A stretch of DNA of 64,000 bases from an uncultured Magnetospirillum sp. (GCF_903853455.1 NZ_CAINTR010000186.1:1-64000); one strand, 5' to 3'. Counted from the stretch's first letter, positions 42,453-50,766 are shown. The notes: generated from the sequence alone by a model not told the origin. Numbers and translations are program-made.

Positions 42453-43226
42453 ATGGCGCACCGCAACTTATCGGCAGCTCTCCTGCTCGCCGCCGCCCTG
42501 ATCGGCCTCGACACCCGCCTGGCCTCGGCCAAGGAGGTGTCGGTGGTGATCGGCTTTTCCCTGTCGCCCTATGTCATTCCCGACGAGCAGCGCGGCATGG
42601 AATACGACATCGTCAAGGAGGCGCTGGCCCTGGAAGGCCACACCATGGTGCCGCAATATGTGCCGCTGGGCCGCGTCGCCAAGGTAATGGAGACGGGGCG
42701 GACCGACGCCGCCATGACCCAGCGGGTGGAGGTCGGGGTCGCCGCCAACTACTCCGACGTCTACATCGCCTACCGCAATTACGCCATCACCCTGGCGTCG
42801 CGCGACCTCAAGATCGACCGCGTGGAGGATCTGGCCGGCAAGTCGATCCTGGCGTTCCAGAACGCGACGATCTATCTGGGGCCGGCGTTCAAGACGGTGG
42901 TGGCCGGCAATCCCACCTACCGCGAGGAGGCCAAGCAGATCTCGCAGCCGATCCTGCTGTTCCTCGGCCGCATCGACGTGGTGGTCGCCGACCGCAACAT
43001 CTTTTCATGGTTCGCCCATGCCCCCGAGGTGGCCGGCAAGGTGGACACCACCCAGGCGGTGCGGTACCACCCGCTGTTTCCGCCCACCGAATACCGCATG
43101 GCGTTCCGCGACGCCGTCCTGCGCGACAGTTTCAACCGGGGGCTGGCATCGCTGCGGGAAAGCGGGGAATATGCCCGCATCGTCGCCCGCTACTCCCCCC
43201 TGATGGTCGAGGAAAACAAGCCATGA
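42453..43226 (+). CDS. Periplasmic solute-binding protein, family 3
   Basis: The 257-residue protein has a signal peptide cleaved near ASA (residue 26). Two lobes of a type-2 periplasmic-binding fold follow (GFSLSPYVIPDEQRGMEYDI; DLAGKSILAFQNATIYLG). No permease or ATPase gene is adjacent, so it is either an orphan receptor or a sensor partner. Its stop overlaps the enoyl-CoA hydratase start (ATGA at 43223-43226). The ligand cannot be inferred. Confidence 0.82.
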   Translation: MAHRNLSAALLLAAALIGLDTRLASAKEVSVVIGFSLSPYVIPDEQRGMEYDIVKEALALEGHTMVPQYVPLGRVAKVMETGRTDAAMTQRVEVGVAANYSDVYIAYRNYAITLASRDLKIDRVEDLAGKSILAFQNATIYLGPAFKTVVAGNPTYREEAKQISQPILLFLGRIDVVVADRNIFSWFAHAPEVAGKVDTTQAVRYHPLFPPTEYRMAFRDAVLRDSFNRGLASLRESGEYARIVARYSPLMVEENKP

Positions 43227-43987
43227 CCGAGCTGGTCCTGTCCCATGTGGATGCCGGCGTTCATGTGATCCGCATGAACCGGCCGGACAAGAAGAACGCC
43301 CTGATCGGCGAGATGTATGTGGCCCTGGCGGAAGCTTTCGCCCGGGGCGAGGCCGACGACGCGGTCGGCGTGTTCCTGATCGTCGGCAGCGACACCGACT
43401 TCACCGCCGGCAACGACCTGCCCGACTTCCTGACCTGGAAAAGCCTGACCGGCTCGGTGGCCGACGGTTTCATCCGCGCCGTCGCCGGGGCGAAGAAACC
43501 GGTGGTGGCGGCGGTCCGTGGCGCCGCCATGGGCATCGGCGCCACCCTGCTGCCCCATTGCGACCTGGTCTACGCCGCGCCGGGAACCAAGTTCCTGACG
43601 CCGTTCATCAATCTGGGCATCGTGCCCGAGGCCGCCTCGTCCATGACCCTGCCGCAGCTGGCCGGCCATCGCCGCGCCGCCGAGATGCTGCTGCTGGGCG
43701 AGCCGTTCGACGTGGACAAGGCCCTGGCCGTCGGTCTGATCAACGCGGTGGTGCCGGGCGACGAGTTGGAAGCCGCCGCCATGGCGGCGGCCCGCAAGCT
43801 GGCGGCCAAGCCGCGCGCCACCCTGCTGATGATCAAGGCGCTGATGAAGACGCCGGCCGAGCCGGTGGAGGACCGCCTCAGCCGCGAGGCGGCGGTGTTC
43901 GACGAGTGCCTGGGCCGTCCCGAACTGAAGGAGGCGGTCGCCGCCTTCGCCGAAAAGCGCCCGCCCGACTTTTCCAAGTGTAGATAA
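43223..43987 (+). CDS. Enoyl-CoA hydratase/isomerase-family protein
   Basis: The 254-residue protein starts at the ATG at 43223. It has the crotonase fold with NRPDKKNALIGEMY, TDFTAGNDLPDF (first oxyanion loop) and AAVRGAAMGIGATLLPHCDL (second). The Glu positions seen in classical hydratases are not both evident: one is replaced around LGIVPEAASS, which keeps a Glu. The exact reaction (hydration, isomerisation or other) is open. It is coupled to the solute-binding gene, an unusual pair. Confidence 0.85.
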   Translation: MTELVLSHVDAGVHVIRMNRPDKKNALIGEMYVALAEAFARGEADDAVGVFLIVGSDTDFTAGNDLPDFLTWKSLTGSVADGFIRAVAGAKKPVVAAVRGAAMGIGATLLPHCDLVYAAPGTKFLTPFINLGIVPEAASSMTLPQLAGHRRAAEMLLLGEPFDVDKALAVGLINAVVPGDELEAAAMAAARKLAAKPRATLLMIKALMKTPAEPVEDRLSREAAVFDECLGRPELKEAVAAFAEKRPPDFSKCR

Positions 43988-44137
43988 GCCTTTTCAGCCC
44001 CTCAATCGCCGGGCGGCGGACCTCCGTCCGCCTTGGCTTTCGCGCCATGTGGCGCGCCGGGCTTTGCCCGCAACTCCGAGCCTGCGGCTCGTCGGTCACT
44101 CCCTAATCCCTCCCCCGTTGTCGCATCCACGACGCTC

Positions 44138-44153
44138 TGTCGGAGATGCGACA
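44138..44153 (+). promoter_or_regulatory. NifA upstream activator site
   Basis: TGT at 44138-44140 and ACA at 44151-44153 are exactly ten bases apart, the TGT-N10-ACA consensus for NifA. The centre lies about 78 bases before the predicted start of transcription. A near match (TGT-N10-ACG) is present at 44119-44134. Confidence 0.75.
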
Positions 44154-44196
44154 GCGGACAAACCCAGCAATTCCGCCATTTTTCGCGATGCAGCAA

Positions 44197-44213
44197 CTGG
44201 CATCCCCATTGCA
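44197..44213 (+). promoter_or_regulatory. Sigma-54 (-24/-12) promoter of nifB
   Basis: CTGGCATCCCCATTGCA gives GG at 44199-44200 and GC at 44211-44212 with exactly ten bases between them, close to the TGGCAC-N5-TTGCA consensus. Transcription should start near 44223, about 28 bases before the nifB start. Confidence 0.85.
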
Positions 44214-44251
44214 ACACCCCTGGTGACCATCCCTTGATGAGGAGGCCGCCG

Positions 44252-45742
44252 GTGTCCAGCAACGTCGTACCCCTGAGCAGCATTTCCCGGACGCGTCCGG
44301 TTCCCCAAGCGGAACCCGCCGCCAGCGCCGGAGGCTGTTCCTCCAAGTCCTGCGGCTCGTCCGATGCGCAGGGCGACATGCCCGCCCACATCTGGGATAA
44401 GGTCAAGGACCACCCCTGCTACAGCGAGGAAGCCCACCACTACTTCGCCCGCATGCATGTGGCGGTGGCCCCGGCCTGCAACATCCAGTGCAATTACTGC
44501 AACCGCAAATACGACTGCGCCAACGAGTCGCGGCCCGGCGTCACCAGCGAGAAGCTGACCCCGGAGCAGGCGGCGCGCAAGGTGGCGGCGGTGGCGGTCA
44601 AGGTGCCGCAGCTGTCGGTGCTGGGCATCGCCGGACCGGGCGATTCCCTGTTCGACTGGCGCAAGACCTCGGCCACCTTCCGCGAGGTCTCCAAGCTGCT
44701 GCCCGATCTGAAATACTGCATCTCGACCAACGGCCTGGCCTTGCCCGACCATCTGGACGAGTTGGCCGAGTACAATATCGACCACGTCACCATCACCATC
44801 AACATGATCGACCCCGAGATCGGCGCCCTGATCTATCCCTGGATCTACTACAAGGGGAAGCGCTACACCGGTGTCGAGGGCGCCCGCATCCTGCACGAGC
44901 GCCAGATGGAAGGTCTCGACGGCCTGACCGCTCGCGGCATCCTCACCAAGATCAACTCGGTGATGATCCCCGGCGTCAACGACCAGCACCTGATCGAGGT
45001 CAACCGCGAGATCAAGGCGCGCGGCGCCTTCCTGCACAACGTCATGCCGCTGATCTCCGACGCCGCCCACGGGACCCATTTCGGCCTCACCGGCCAGCGC
45101 GGCCCCAAGGCCTCCGAGTTGAAGGACCTTCAGGACAAGCTGGCCGGCGGCGCCAACCTGATGCGCCACTGTCGCCAGTGCCGCGCCGACGCCGTCGGCA
45201 TGCTGGGCGAGGACCTGTCGCAGGACTTCACCCTGGACAAGCTCCCCGAGGCCCCGGCGGCCTACGACCCCGAGCCCCGGCGCCTCTACCGCGAAGTGGT
45301 GGAGCGCGAGCGCGCCGACCGCAACAAGGCGGTCGCCTCGGCCGAGGCCGAGTTGGCCGACACCACCCCCGAGGCACCGACCAAGCTGGTGGCGGTCTGC
45401 ACCAAGGGCGGCGGCCGCATCAACCAGCATTTCGGCCACGCCAAGGAATTCCAGGTGTTCGAGGTGGACGCCCACGGCGTGCGCTTCTCCGGTCATCGCA
45501 AGGCCGACAACTACTGTGTCGGCGGCTATGGCGACGACGACAAGCTCGACATCGTCCTGGCGGCACTGGAAGGGATCGACACCGTCTTTGTCGCCAAAAT
45601 CGGCCGCTGCCCCAAGGACGACCTGAAAAAGGCCGGAATCGAAGCTGTGGATCAGTATCCGTTCGATTATATAGAGACCGCCGTTGCCGCCTGGTACGCC
45701 GAGAAGTTCGGCAGCCAGTCCGACTCGGCGTCCATCGCGTAA
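44252..45742 (+). CDS. nifB: NifB, FeMo-cofactor core (NifB-co) synthase
   Basis: The protein has 496 residues if started at the GTG at 44252, which has an ideal GAGGAGG seven bases upstream; an ATG at 44237 is in frame but overlaps that ribosome site. An N-terminal Cys pair (CSSKSC) precedes the radical-SAM domain, whose CNIQCNYC motif at about residues 76-83 binds the [4Fe-4S] cluster. The C-terminal domain from about 380 ([20 protein letters not shown]) is NifX-like. NifB fuses two [4Fe-4S] clusters and inserts carbide to make NifB-co. It is the first gene of the NifA-controlled unit. Confidence 0.96.
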   Translation: MSSNVVPLSSISRTRPVPQAEPAASAGGCSSKSCGSSDAQGDMPAHIWDKVKDHPCYSEEAHHYFARMHVAVAPACNIQCNYCNRKYDCANESRPGVTSEKLTPEQAARKVAAVAVKVPQLSVLGIAGPGDSLFDWRKTSATFREVSKLLPDLKYCISTNGLALPDHLDELAEYNIDHVTITINMIDPEIGALIYPWIYYKGKRYTGVEGARILHERQMEGLDGLTARGILTKINSVMIPGVNDQHLIEVNREIKARGAFLHNVMPLISDAAHGTHFGLTGQRGPKASELKDLQDKLAGGANLMRHCRQCRADAVGMLGEDLSQDFTLDKLPEAPAAYDPEPRRLYREVVERERADRNKAVASAEAELADTTPEAPTKLVAVCTKGGGRINQHFGHAKEFQVFEVDAHGVRFSGHRKADNYCVGGYGDDDKLDIVLAALEGIDTVFVAKIGRCPKDDLKKAGIEAVDQYPFDYIETAVAAWYAEKFGSQSDSASIA

Positions 45743-45773
45743 CCTTTACTTAAAGAGAGAGAAGGAGACCATC

Positions 45774-45959
45774 ATGGCCCTTAAGATTGTTGCCGACGAT
45801 TGCACCTCCTGCGGCGCCTGCGAGTTCGAGTGCCCCAACGCCGCCATCAGCATGAAGAACGACGTCTACGTCATCAAGGCGTCGGGCTGTACCGAGTGTG
45901 ACGGCGACTCGCCCAAGTGCAAGGCGGTCTGCCCGACCGACTGCATCGTCCAGGGCTGA
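45774..45959 (+). CDS. fdxN: 2[4Fe-4S] ferredoxin of the nifB operon (FdxN-like)
   Basis: The 61-residue protein follows AGAAGGAGA by a few bases. Two cluster motifs are visible: [12 protein letters not shown] (residues about 10-21) and the expanded [16 protein letters not shown] (about 39-54). The longer spacing in the second motif is typical of FdxN-type ferredoxins encoded immediately after nifB. It probably supplies electrons for NifB maturation or to nitrogenase. It lies 31 bases after nifB. Confidence 0.85.
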   Translation: MALKIVADDCTSCGACEFECPNAAISMKNDVYVIKASGCTECDGDSPKCKAVCPTDCIVQG

Positions 45960-45992
45960 ACCTGAATCTAGCGCTTACGGGAGGGTGCCGCG

Positions 45993-46253
45993 ATGCAAGG
46001 CGATCAGTCCGAATTGTACGACCAGCCGGTCTTCGAACGAGGCCAGCAGGTCGTCTCTCAGAAAGACGTCCGCAACGACGGTACCTTTCCCGGAGCCAAG
46101 ATGGGTGAGGTTCTGATCCGCAAGGGCGAGGTCGGCTACGTCCACTCGGTTGGAACCTACCTCAACCGCTTCTACGTCTACGGCGTCGAATTCGTCGATG
46201 CCAACCGGGTGGTGGGAATGCGGGCCCACGAATTGGAGAGGAAAGCCTCATGA
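45993..46253 (+). CDS. nifZ: NifZ-domain protein
   Basis: The 86-residue protein starts after GGAGGGTGCCGCG. The central motif VRNDGTFPGAKMGEVLIRKG and the following GYVHSVGTYLNRFYVYGVEF match NifZ. NifZ assists P-cluster formation in the MoFe protein. It is short, containing only the core domain. The stop overlaps the nifT start (ATGA at 46250-46253). Confidence 0.82.
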   Translation: MQGDQSELYDQPVFERGQQVVSQKDVRNDGTFPGAKMGEVLIRKGEVGYVHSVGTYLNRFYVYGVEFVDANRVVGMRAHELERKAS

Positions 46254-46465
46254 AGGTCATGCTGCGTAAGCTCGGCGACGTCTACGAAATCTATGTCCCC
46301 AAGAAGGACCTGGAGGAGAAGGTCGTCGAGATGGAGAAGGAGACCCTGTGGGGGGGCTGGATCAAGATCGCCAACGGCTGGACCTTCGCCATGCCCGACA
46401 TGCCGGTCGACACCAAGCTGCCGATCACGGTGGAAGCCCGCAAGCTCAGCGGCGACGACGACTGA
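46250..46465 (+). CDS. nifT: NifT/FixU protein
   Basis: The 71-residue protein has the family sequence MKVMLRK, VPKKDLEE and WGGWIKIANGWTFAMPDM. NifT/FixU is a small conserved protein of nif clusters with no defined biochemical role. It is translationally coupled to nifZ. Confidence 0.88.
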   Translation: MKVMLRKLGDVYEIYVPKKDLEEKVVEMEKETLWGGWIKIANGWTFAMPDMPVDTKLPITVEARKLSGDDD

Positions 46466-46481
46466 TCTTTCCCCCCTTAAT

Positions 46482-46588
46482 CGTCATTCCCGCGAAGGCG
46501 GGAATCCATGTCGCAACGAACGCAAAACAGTGTGGGTAGGCCATCGGCGGGCCGCACCATGGCCCCCCGCTTTCGCGGGGGTGACGAG
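46482..46588 (+). repeat. REP-like paired palindrome, copy 2, inside the nif unit
   Basis: CATTCCCGCGAAGGCGGGAAT starts at 46485 (one mismatch in the loop side) and GCCCCCCGCTTTCGCGGGGG lies at 46562-46581, bounded by CGT and GACGAG. The ends match the reverse complement of copy 1 (35416-35520), while the central 47 bases do not. It separates nifT from the SIR2-like gene. Confidence 0.75.
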
Positions 46589-46608
46589 AGAAAATGGAGG
46601 ACGCGACC

Positions 46609-47463
46609 ATGCTCGACTCCCCGACATCGCTGCTGAAAGGAATCGGCGGTGAAATCGCCGCTGGCCATCTGATCCCGTTTCTGGGACCGGACGTCCTGGC
46701 GCTGGGTGGTGAACCGGTGGTGCCGAACGGTGCCCGCGCCCTGGCGCTGGCGCTGTCCTCCAAGGTCGGCGTCCCCGGCCGCATCAAGCAGAATCTGTGG
46801 CATGCCGCCCAGTACATCGAGACCCACAAGCATCGCGTCACCGTCGACAAGATGATGGCCGAGATCTTCAAGACCATCCCCGAGCCCAACGCGCTGCATC
46901 TGTGGCTGGCCGGGCTCGAGCGGCTGCCCATGGTGGTCGACACCTGGTATGACGGGGCCATGCGCGCCGCCTTCGTCGCCAAGGGCCGCACCGACTGGGG
47001 CCAGATTCAGGGCGCCTCCAAGGCGCGGCGCCTGGACGGCGGAGTGTGGGCGCGTGCCGTCGGCGCCGATGGCGCCACCGTTGCCGACGACATCGTCGAG
47101 GCTTGGCGCACCGTCCTCTACAAGCCTCACGGCGCGGCCCAGCCCACCGGCGACGTGCTGGTCTCCGACGCCGATTACGTCGAGGTGCTGACCGACATCG
47201 ACATCCAGACGCCGATCCCCGAGGCGGTCAAGATCCGCCGGGCCGGTCGCGGCTTCGTCTTCCTGGGCTGTCGCTTCTACGACCAGATCCTGCGGACCTT
47301 CGCCCGTCAGGTATGCAAGCGCTCCGGCGGACCGCGCTTCGCCGTGGTCCCCGACGAGCTGACCCGCAACGAAATCAAGTTCCTGGAGATCGAGGGCATC
47401 CAGCCCTTGACCATGCCGCTGGCCGAGGCTGTCGCCATCATCACCAGCACGGCGCCAGGTTGA
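46609..47463 (+). CDS. SIR2-like protein encoded in the nif unit
   Basis: The 284-residue protein starts at the ATG at 46609 after GGAGG. It has a SIR2-type Rossmann region: HLIPFLGPDVLAL near residue 18 in the place of the usual GAG-S motif, and GRGFVFLGCRFYDQILR near 220. The usual catalytic His region is not clear, so NAD hydrolysis or deacetylase activity is uncertain. SIR2-family proteins of this kind are known in the nif clusters of some Alphaproteobacteria next to nifT and a ferredoxin; their role in nitrogen fixation is undefined. Base composition matches the neighbours. It is followed by the [2Fe-2S] ferredoxin. Confidence 0.7.
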   Translation: MLDSPTSLLKGIGGEIAAGHLIPFLGPDVLALGGEPVVPNGARALALALSSKVGVPGRIKQNLWHAAQYIETHKHRVTVDKMMAEIFKTIPEPNALHLWLAGLERLPMVVDTWYDGAMRAAFVAKGRTDWGQIQGASKARRLDGGVWARAVGADGATVADDIVEAWRTVLYKPHGAAQPTGDVLVSDADYVEVLTDIDIQTPIPEAVKIRRAGRGFVFLGCRFYDQILRTFARQVCKRSGGPRFAVVPDELTRNEIKFLEIEGIQPLTMPLAEAVAIITSTAPG

Positions 47464-47518
47464 GCACCGCCGACCAGTCCCGGCGGGAATAACAACACTT
47501 AGAGCGAGAGGGAAAAGC

Positions 47519-47902
47519 ATGGCGAACGTGACTTTCAGCGCGCCCACCCTGGACAAGGACGTCACCGTCTACGCGGTGGCGGGCGATAACCGGACCCTGC
47601 TGGGCGTGGCCAAGCAGAACAATGTCGCAATCCCTTGCCAGTGCCAGGACGGCGAGTGCGGGTCGTGCCTGATCAAGGTGACCATCCTCGACAAGAAGCG
47701 GCCGGCGGCCGTCAACCTGACCGAGAAGGAGAAGCTGACGCTCTCCGTCAACGGCAAGATGACCAAGGCCCAGCTGGCCGACGCCGAGACCAACGACATC
47801 CCGCCGCACTACCGGCTGGCCTGTCAGTACATCGTCCGCAACGAGGATATCCTGGTGGAATTCTCGGGTGAGCCGGGCGTCGAGATCGATCTGCGGCGAT
47901 AG
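47519..47902 (+). CDS. Plant-type [2Fe-2S] ferredoxin of the nif unit
   Basis: The 127-residue protein has the ligand pattern C-x4-C-x2-C in CQDGECGSC (about residues 41-49), an extra Cys just before it, and a final Cys in YRLACQYIV near 102. This matches the FdxD/Shethna-like ferredoxins found in nif clusters. The insertion between the ligands (about 55-90) is rich in Lys and Glu. It probably protects nitrogenase or donates electrons to it. It is the last gene before a strong terminator. Confidence 0.82.
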   Translation: MANVTFSAPTLDKDVTVYAVAGDNRTLLGVAKQNNVAIPCQCQDGECGSCLIKVTILDKKRPAAVNLTEKEKLTLSVNGKMTKAQLADAETNDIPPHYRLACQYIVRNEDILVEFSGEPGVEIDLRR

Positions 47903-47925
47903 GTGGCGGAAGCACGCAGATCGAC

Positions 47926-47959
47926 GAAGGGGCGCCCCGCGGGCGCCCCTTCATTTTTT
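47926..47959 (+). terminator. Rho-independent terminator ending the nif unit
   Basis: GAAGGGGCGCCC (47926-47937), a three-base loop and the exact complement (47941-47952) are followed by six T residues (47954-47959), 24 bases after the ferredoxin stop. Confidence 0.9.
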
Positions 47960-48070
47960 GTCCCCTCCGTTGCGCCTCCATCCTGGCTCGGCGGGAAAGC
48001 CAGGATTGCCAGCGACGGTGGCGAGGGCTACCCTGTCGCCTCGCTCCAACAGCAGGCTTGCGCCCCTCCC

Positions 48071-48493
48071 ATGTCGAACACTTGGCAAAACGCGATGAAG
48101 GTGGGGATCGAGGTGGTCGACGAGGACCACCGACAGCTCTTCGCGCTGATCCAGGAATTCCACGCCGCCGCCGATTCCCAGGGCGGCGTGGTCAACGGCG
48201 AGCAGATGGCGGGCATCCTGTCGCGGCTGGACGCCTATGTGAAGGAGCACTTCGCGCGCGAGGAGCTGTTGCAGGTCGAGGCTGGCTATGACGGCTACGA
48301 GGAAAACAAGCGCCAGCACGACGAGTTGACCCACACCCTGGCGGTCTTCATTGAGAAGTTCCACAGCGGCGCCGCGGGCGAGGCCAAGGCGGCGACCGAG
48401 AAGATGAAGTCGTTTCTCGGCGTCTGGCTGGGCCAGCACATCCTCAAGACCGACCTGAAGATGCGGGGGCGAATCCTGCCCTGGGCGGGATGA
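48071..48493 (+). CDS. Bacteriohemerythrin
   Basis: The 140-residue product starts at the ATG at 48071; the open frame begins further upstream but crosses the terminator. The diiron ligands of the hemerythrin fold are visible: His in DEDHRQLF, His and Glu in KEHFAREE, His in KRQHDELT, and His and Asp in GQHILKTD. It binds oxygen reversibly in the cytoplasm, as storage, delivery or sensor. Placed right after the nif unit, it fits oxygen management in a microaerophilic nitrogen fixer. The stop overlaps the hydrolase start by four bases. Confidence 0.9.
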   Translation: MSNTWQNAMKVGIEVVDEDHRQLFALIQEFHAAADSQGGVVNGEQMAGILSRLDAYVKEHFAREELLQVEAGYDGYEENKRQHDELTHTLAVFIEKFHSGAAGEAKAATEKMKSFLGVWLGQHILKTDLKMRGRILPWAG

Positions 48494-49473
48494 GCAGGTT
48501 TTCGGCTCTCATCCTGCTGGTCCTGGTCTCGGCCTGCGCCACCCAGCTTTACCCCAGAGGCCTCACCGTCATGCAACCCGTCATCGAACCTGACTCTTGG
48601 CGTGCCGACGACGGCGCCCGGCTGCCGCTGCGATCATGGCTGCCCGAGGGCGCGCCCAAGGCGGTGGTCCTGGCCGTGCACGGCATGAACGACTATTCCA
48701 ACGCCTTCGACGCGCCCGGCAAAGTGCTGGCGGCCAAGGGCATCGCCACCTACGCCTATGACCAGCGCGGCTTCGGGGAGGGTCCGCATCCCGGCTTCTG
48801 GTCCAGCACCGCCACCATGGCCGGCGACCTGCGCGCCGTCGCCGCGTTGCTGCATGCCCGCCATCCCCAGGTGCCGCTCTATGTCCTTGGCGAGAGCATG
48901 GGCGGCGCCGTCGCCATGGTCGCCGCCGCCGGAACACCGCCACCGGGCGTTGCCGGGCTGATTCTGTCCGCCCCTGCGGTGTGGGGGCGTTCCTCCATGG
49001 GCGTCTTCCAGTCCGCCGCCCTGTGGCTGGCCTACCGCGTCGCGCCGGGCTGGGCCCCCACCGGACGCGGCCTCAAGATCCAGCCCTCCGACAACATCGA
49101 GATGCTGCGCGCCCTGTCACGCGATCCGCTGGTGATCAAGGCGACCCGCATCGACGCCATCCATGGGCTGGTGGACCTGATGGACGCGGCCCAGGAGGAC
49201 GCCGGGCGGATCACCCTGCCCGTCCTGGTGCTGTACGGCGAAAAGGACGAGATCATTCCGGCGGATCCCACCTGGGACGCCATCCGCAGCCTGCCCGATC
49301 TGGGCCGCGGCCAGCGGGCGGCGCTGTACCCCAATGGCTGGCACATGCTGCTGCGCGACCTTCAGGCCCGGGTGGTGGTGGACGACATCGCCGCCTGGAT
49401 CGAGGCCCCCGCCGCGCCGCTGCCGTCGGGCGCCGACCGCCGCGCCCAGGAAAAGCTTGCGGAGATACGATGA
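48490..49473 (+). CDS. Alpha/beta-hydrolase lipoprotein (lysophospholipase-like)
   Basis: The 327-residue protein has a lipoprotein signal peptide with lipobox LVSAC, so the Cys at about residue 16 is lipidated. The hydrolase core contains the oxyanion region VLAVHGMNDYS, YAYDQRGFGEG, the nucleophile elbow LGESMGGAVA, a late Asp in LYGEKDEIIP and a C-terminal His in NGWHMLL, so the Ser-Asp-His triad is complete. It belongs to the monoacylglycerol lipase/lysophospholipase group. It probably acts in the periplasm or outer membrane on lipids; substrate unproven. Confidence 0.88.
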   Translation: MSRFSALILLVLVSACATQLYPRGLTVMQPVIEPDSWRADDGARLPLRSWLPEGAPKAVVLAVHGMNDYSNAFDAPGKVLAAKGIATYAYDQRGFGEGPHPGFWSSTATMAGDLRAVAALLHARHPQVPLYVLGESMGGAVAMVAAAGTPPPGVAGLILSAPAVWGRSSMGVFQSAALWLAYRVAPGWAPTGRGLKIQPSDNIEMLRALSRDPLVIKATRIDAIHGLVDLMDAAQEDAGRITLPVLVLYGEKDEIIPADPTWDAIRSLPDLGRGQRAALYPNGWHMLLRDLQARVVVDDIAAWIEAPAAPLPSGADRRAQEKLAEIR

Positions 49474-49526
49474 CGGAAGCGGCTGGTCGTGTCATACTTC
49501 GCACATGCAACCAGGACGGAGGTCCC

Positions 49527-50144
49527 ATGCGGGAGCCAAGGCGGATATCGGTGATCGCGATTCTGGCGTTCCTGGCCTCCGGCGACGTCTGGGCCGACCC
49601 GCGCGCCGTCGCGGCCCTGAGCACGGCGCTGCCCCAGCCGGGAGCGGCCTATGACGATGTGCGCCAGATCAAGCTGGACCCCGGTCAGCGGCTGGTCTGC
49701 GACAGCGACAGCGACAAGCCCAAGCTGGCCAATCCGGCCCTGATGGAACATCAGGGCGGCCGCGGCCCCACCCATGTTCGCCGATGTTCGGTGTTCGCGC
49801 CCGGCGGCGAGAGCGGCTGGGTGCAAGGGGAAGTGCCAAGCCTGGCCGGACCGGCGCGGCTGTGGCTGACCTTCGTGGAACAGGGAACCGACGGACGTTA
49901 TCGCCTCGCCCAGTTCAGCCTGTGGGCCAAGCGGGATGGCTGGGACAAGGTGGTCAAGTCCATGACCGACATCCACGGCCCCTGCACCGCCGGTACCGAC
50001 CGTTTCCTGACCTGGCAGGACGAGCAGCACGAAACCATGATGTTCGTCGACGAGAAGAATCCCGACGAGTTCGCCATCGCCATCGGCGATCTGCGACTGC
50101 GCCGCCTGCTGAAATCACCCGGAACCTTCAGCCGCATAGAGTGA
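49527..50144 (+). CDS. Secreted hypothetical protein (first of a related pair)
   Basis: The product is 205 residues from the ATG at 49527, which has GGAGG five bases before it; an in-frame ATG at 49470 overlaps the hydrolase end but would put about 20 residues before the signal peptide. The signal peptide ends near VWA (residue 22). The mature part has VCDSDSDKPK, a single Cys in RRCSVF and DIHGPCTAG. It resembles the next gene in the KLVC/RLVC-x-x-D-DKP and RC-x-x-F motifs, suggesting a duplicated family. The function is unknown. Confidence 0.65.
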   Translation: MREPRRISVIAILAFLASGDVWADPRAVAALSTALPQPGAAYDDVRQIKLDPGQRLVCDSDSDKPKLANPALMEHQGGRGPTHVRRCSVFAPGGESGWVQGEVPSLAGPARLWLTFVEQGTDGRYRLAQFSLWAKRDGWDKVVKSMTDIHGPCTAGTDRFLTWQDEQHETMMFVDEKNPDEFAIAIGDLRLRRLLKSPGTFSRIE

Positions 50145-50148
50145 GACC

Positions 50149-50751
50149 ATGCGTCAATTTTTACTTTTCGTCGCCGCGCTTTTGTTGACGGCGGGCGGAG
50201 CCGCCGCCCAATCCTCGGGCAAGCCCTACGACATCGGATTGGCCCAGATCGGCATGCGGCTCAACCAGCTGCGCTTCGCCGCCTTCCCCGCCAACACCAA
50301 GCTGGTCTGCTCGCAGGACCAGGACAAGCCGCCGGGCGCCGAACACGCCCCGCTGGGCCTGCCCGGCGCCATGGTCACCGCCAAGGTGGCCCGCTGCGCC
50401 CTGTTCACCGAAGCCGCCAAGGATCAGTGGATTTTGCGTCAGGTGCCGCTGGCCGGAACCCTGACCGAGTTCTGGTTCATGGCCATCGAGGACGAAAGCG
50501 GCAGCGAGCGCATCTTCCAGATGACCGCCCGCCAGCCGCGCGAGGTGTTCGACAAGACCGCCGCCGCCCTGGTCGAACGCTGGGGTCAGCCGGTCCAGAA
50601 GACCCCCCACTTCATCCGCTGGGTGTCGGGCACGGTCGAGGCCCAGATGGCCGACGACAACGAAGGCACGGTGATCTTCCTGTTCGACAACAAGCTGCAC
50701 CAGTTGCTGGAATCGCGCATGCCCAAGGGCAAGCCCAGGAAGACGGAATAG
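50149..50751 (+). CDS. Secreted hypothetical protein (second of a related pair)
   Basis: The 200-residue protein has a signal peptide ending in GGAAA near residue 20. The mature protein begins with DIGLAQIGMRLNQLRF and includes KLVCSQDQDKPPGAE and ARCALF, which align with the preceding gene's motifs; a C-terminal RWGQPVQKTPHFIRWVSGTV follows. It lies four bases after the stop of the first copy and is probably co-transcribed with it. The family is not recognised; it may be periplasmic. Confidence 0.65.
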   Translation: MRQFLLFVAALLLTAGGAAAQSSGKPYDIGLAQIGMRLNQLRFAAFPANTKLVCSQDQDKPPGAEHAPLGLPGAMVTAKVARCALFTEAAKDQWILRQVPLAGTLTEFWFMAIEDESGSERIFQMTARQPREVFDKTAAALVERWGQPVQKTPHFIRWVSGTVEAQMADDNEGTVIFLFDNKLHQLLESRMPKGKPRKTE

Positions 50752-50766
50752 GGGAGTTTCCCGCTC

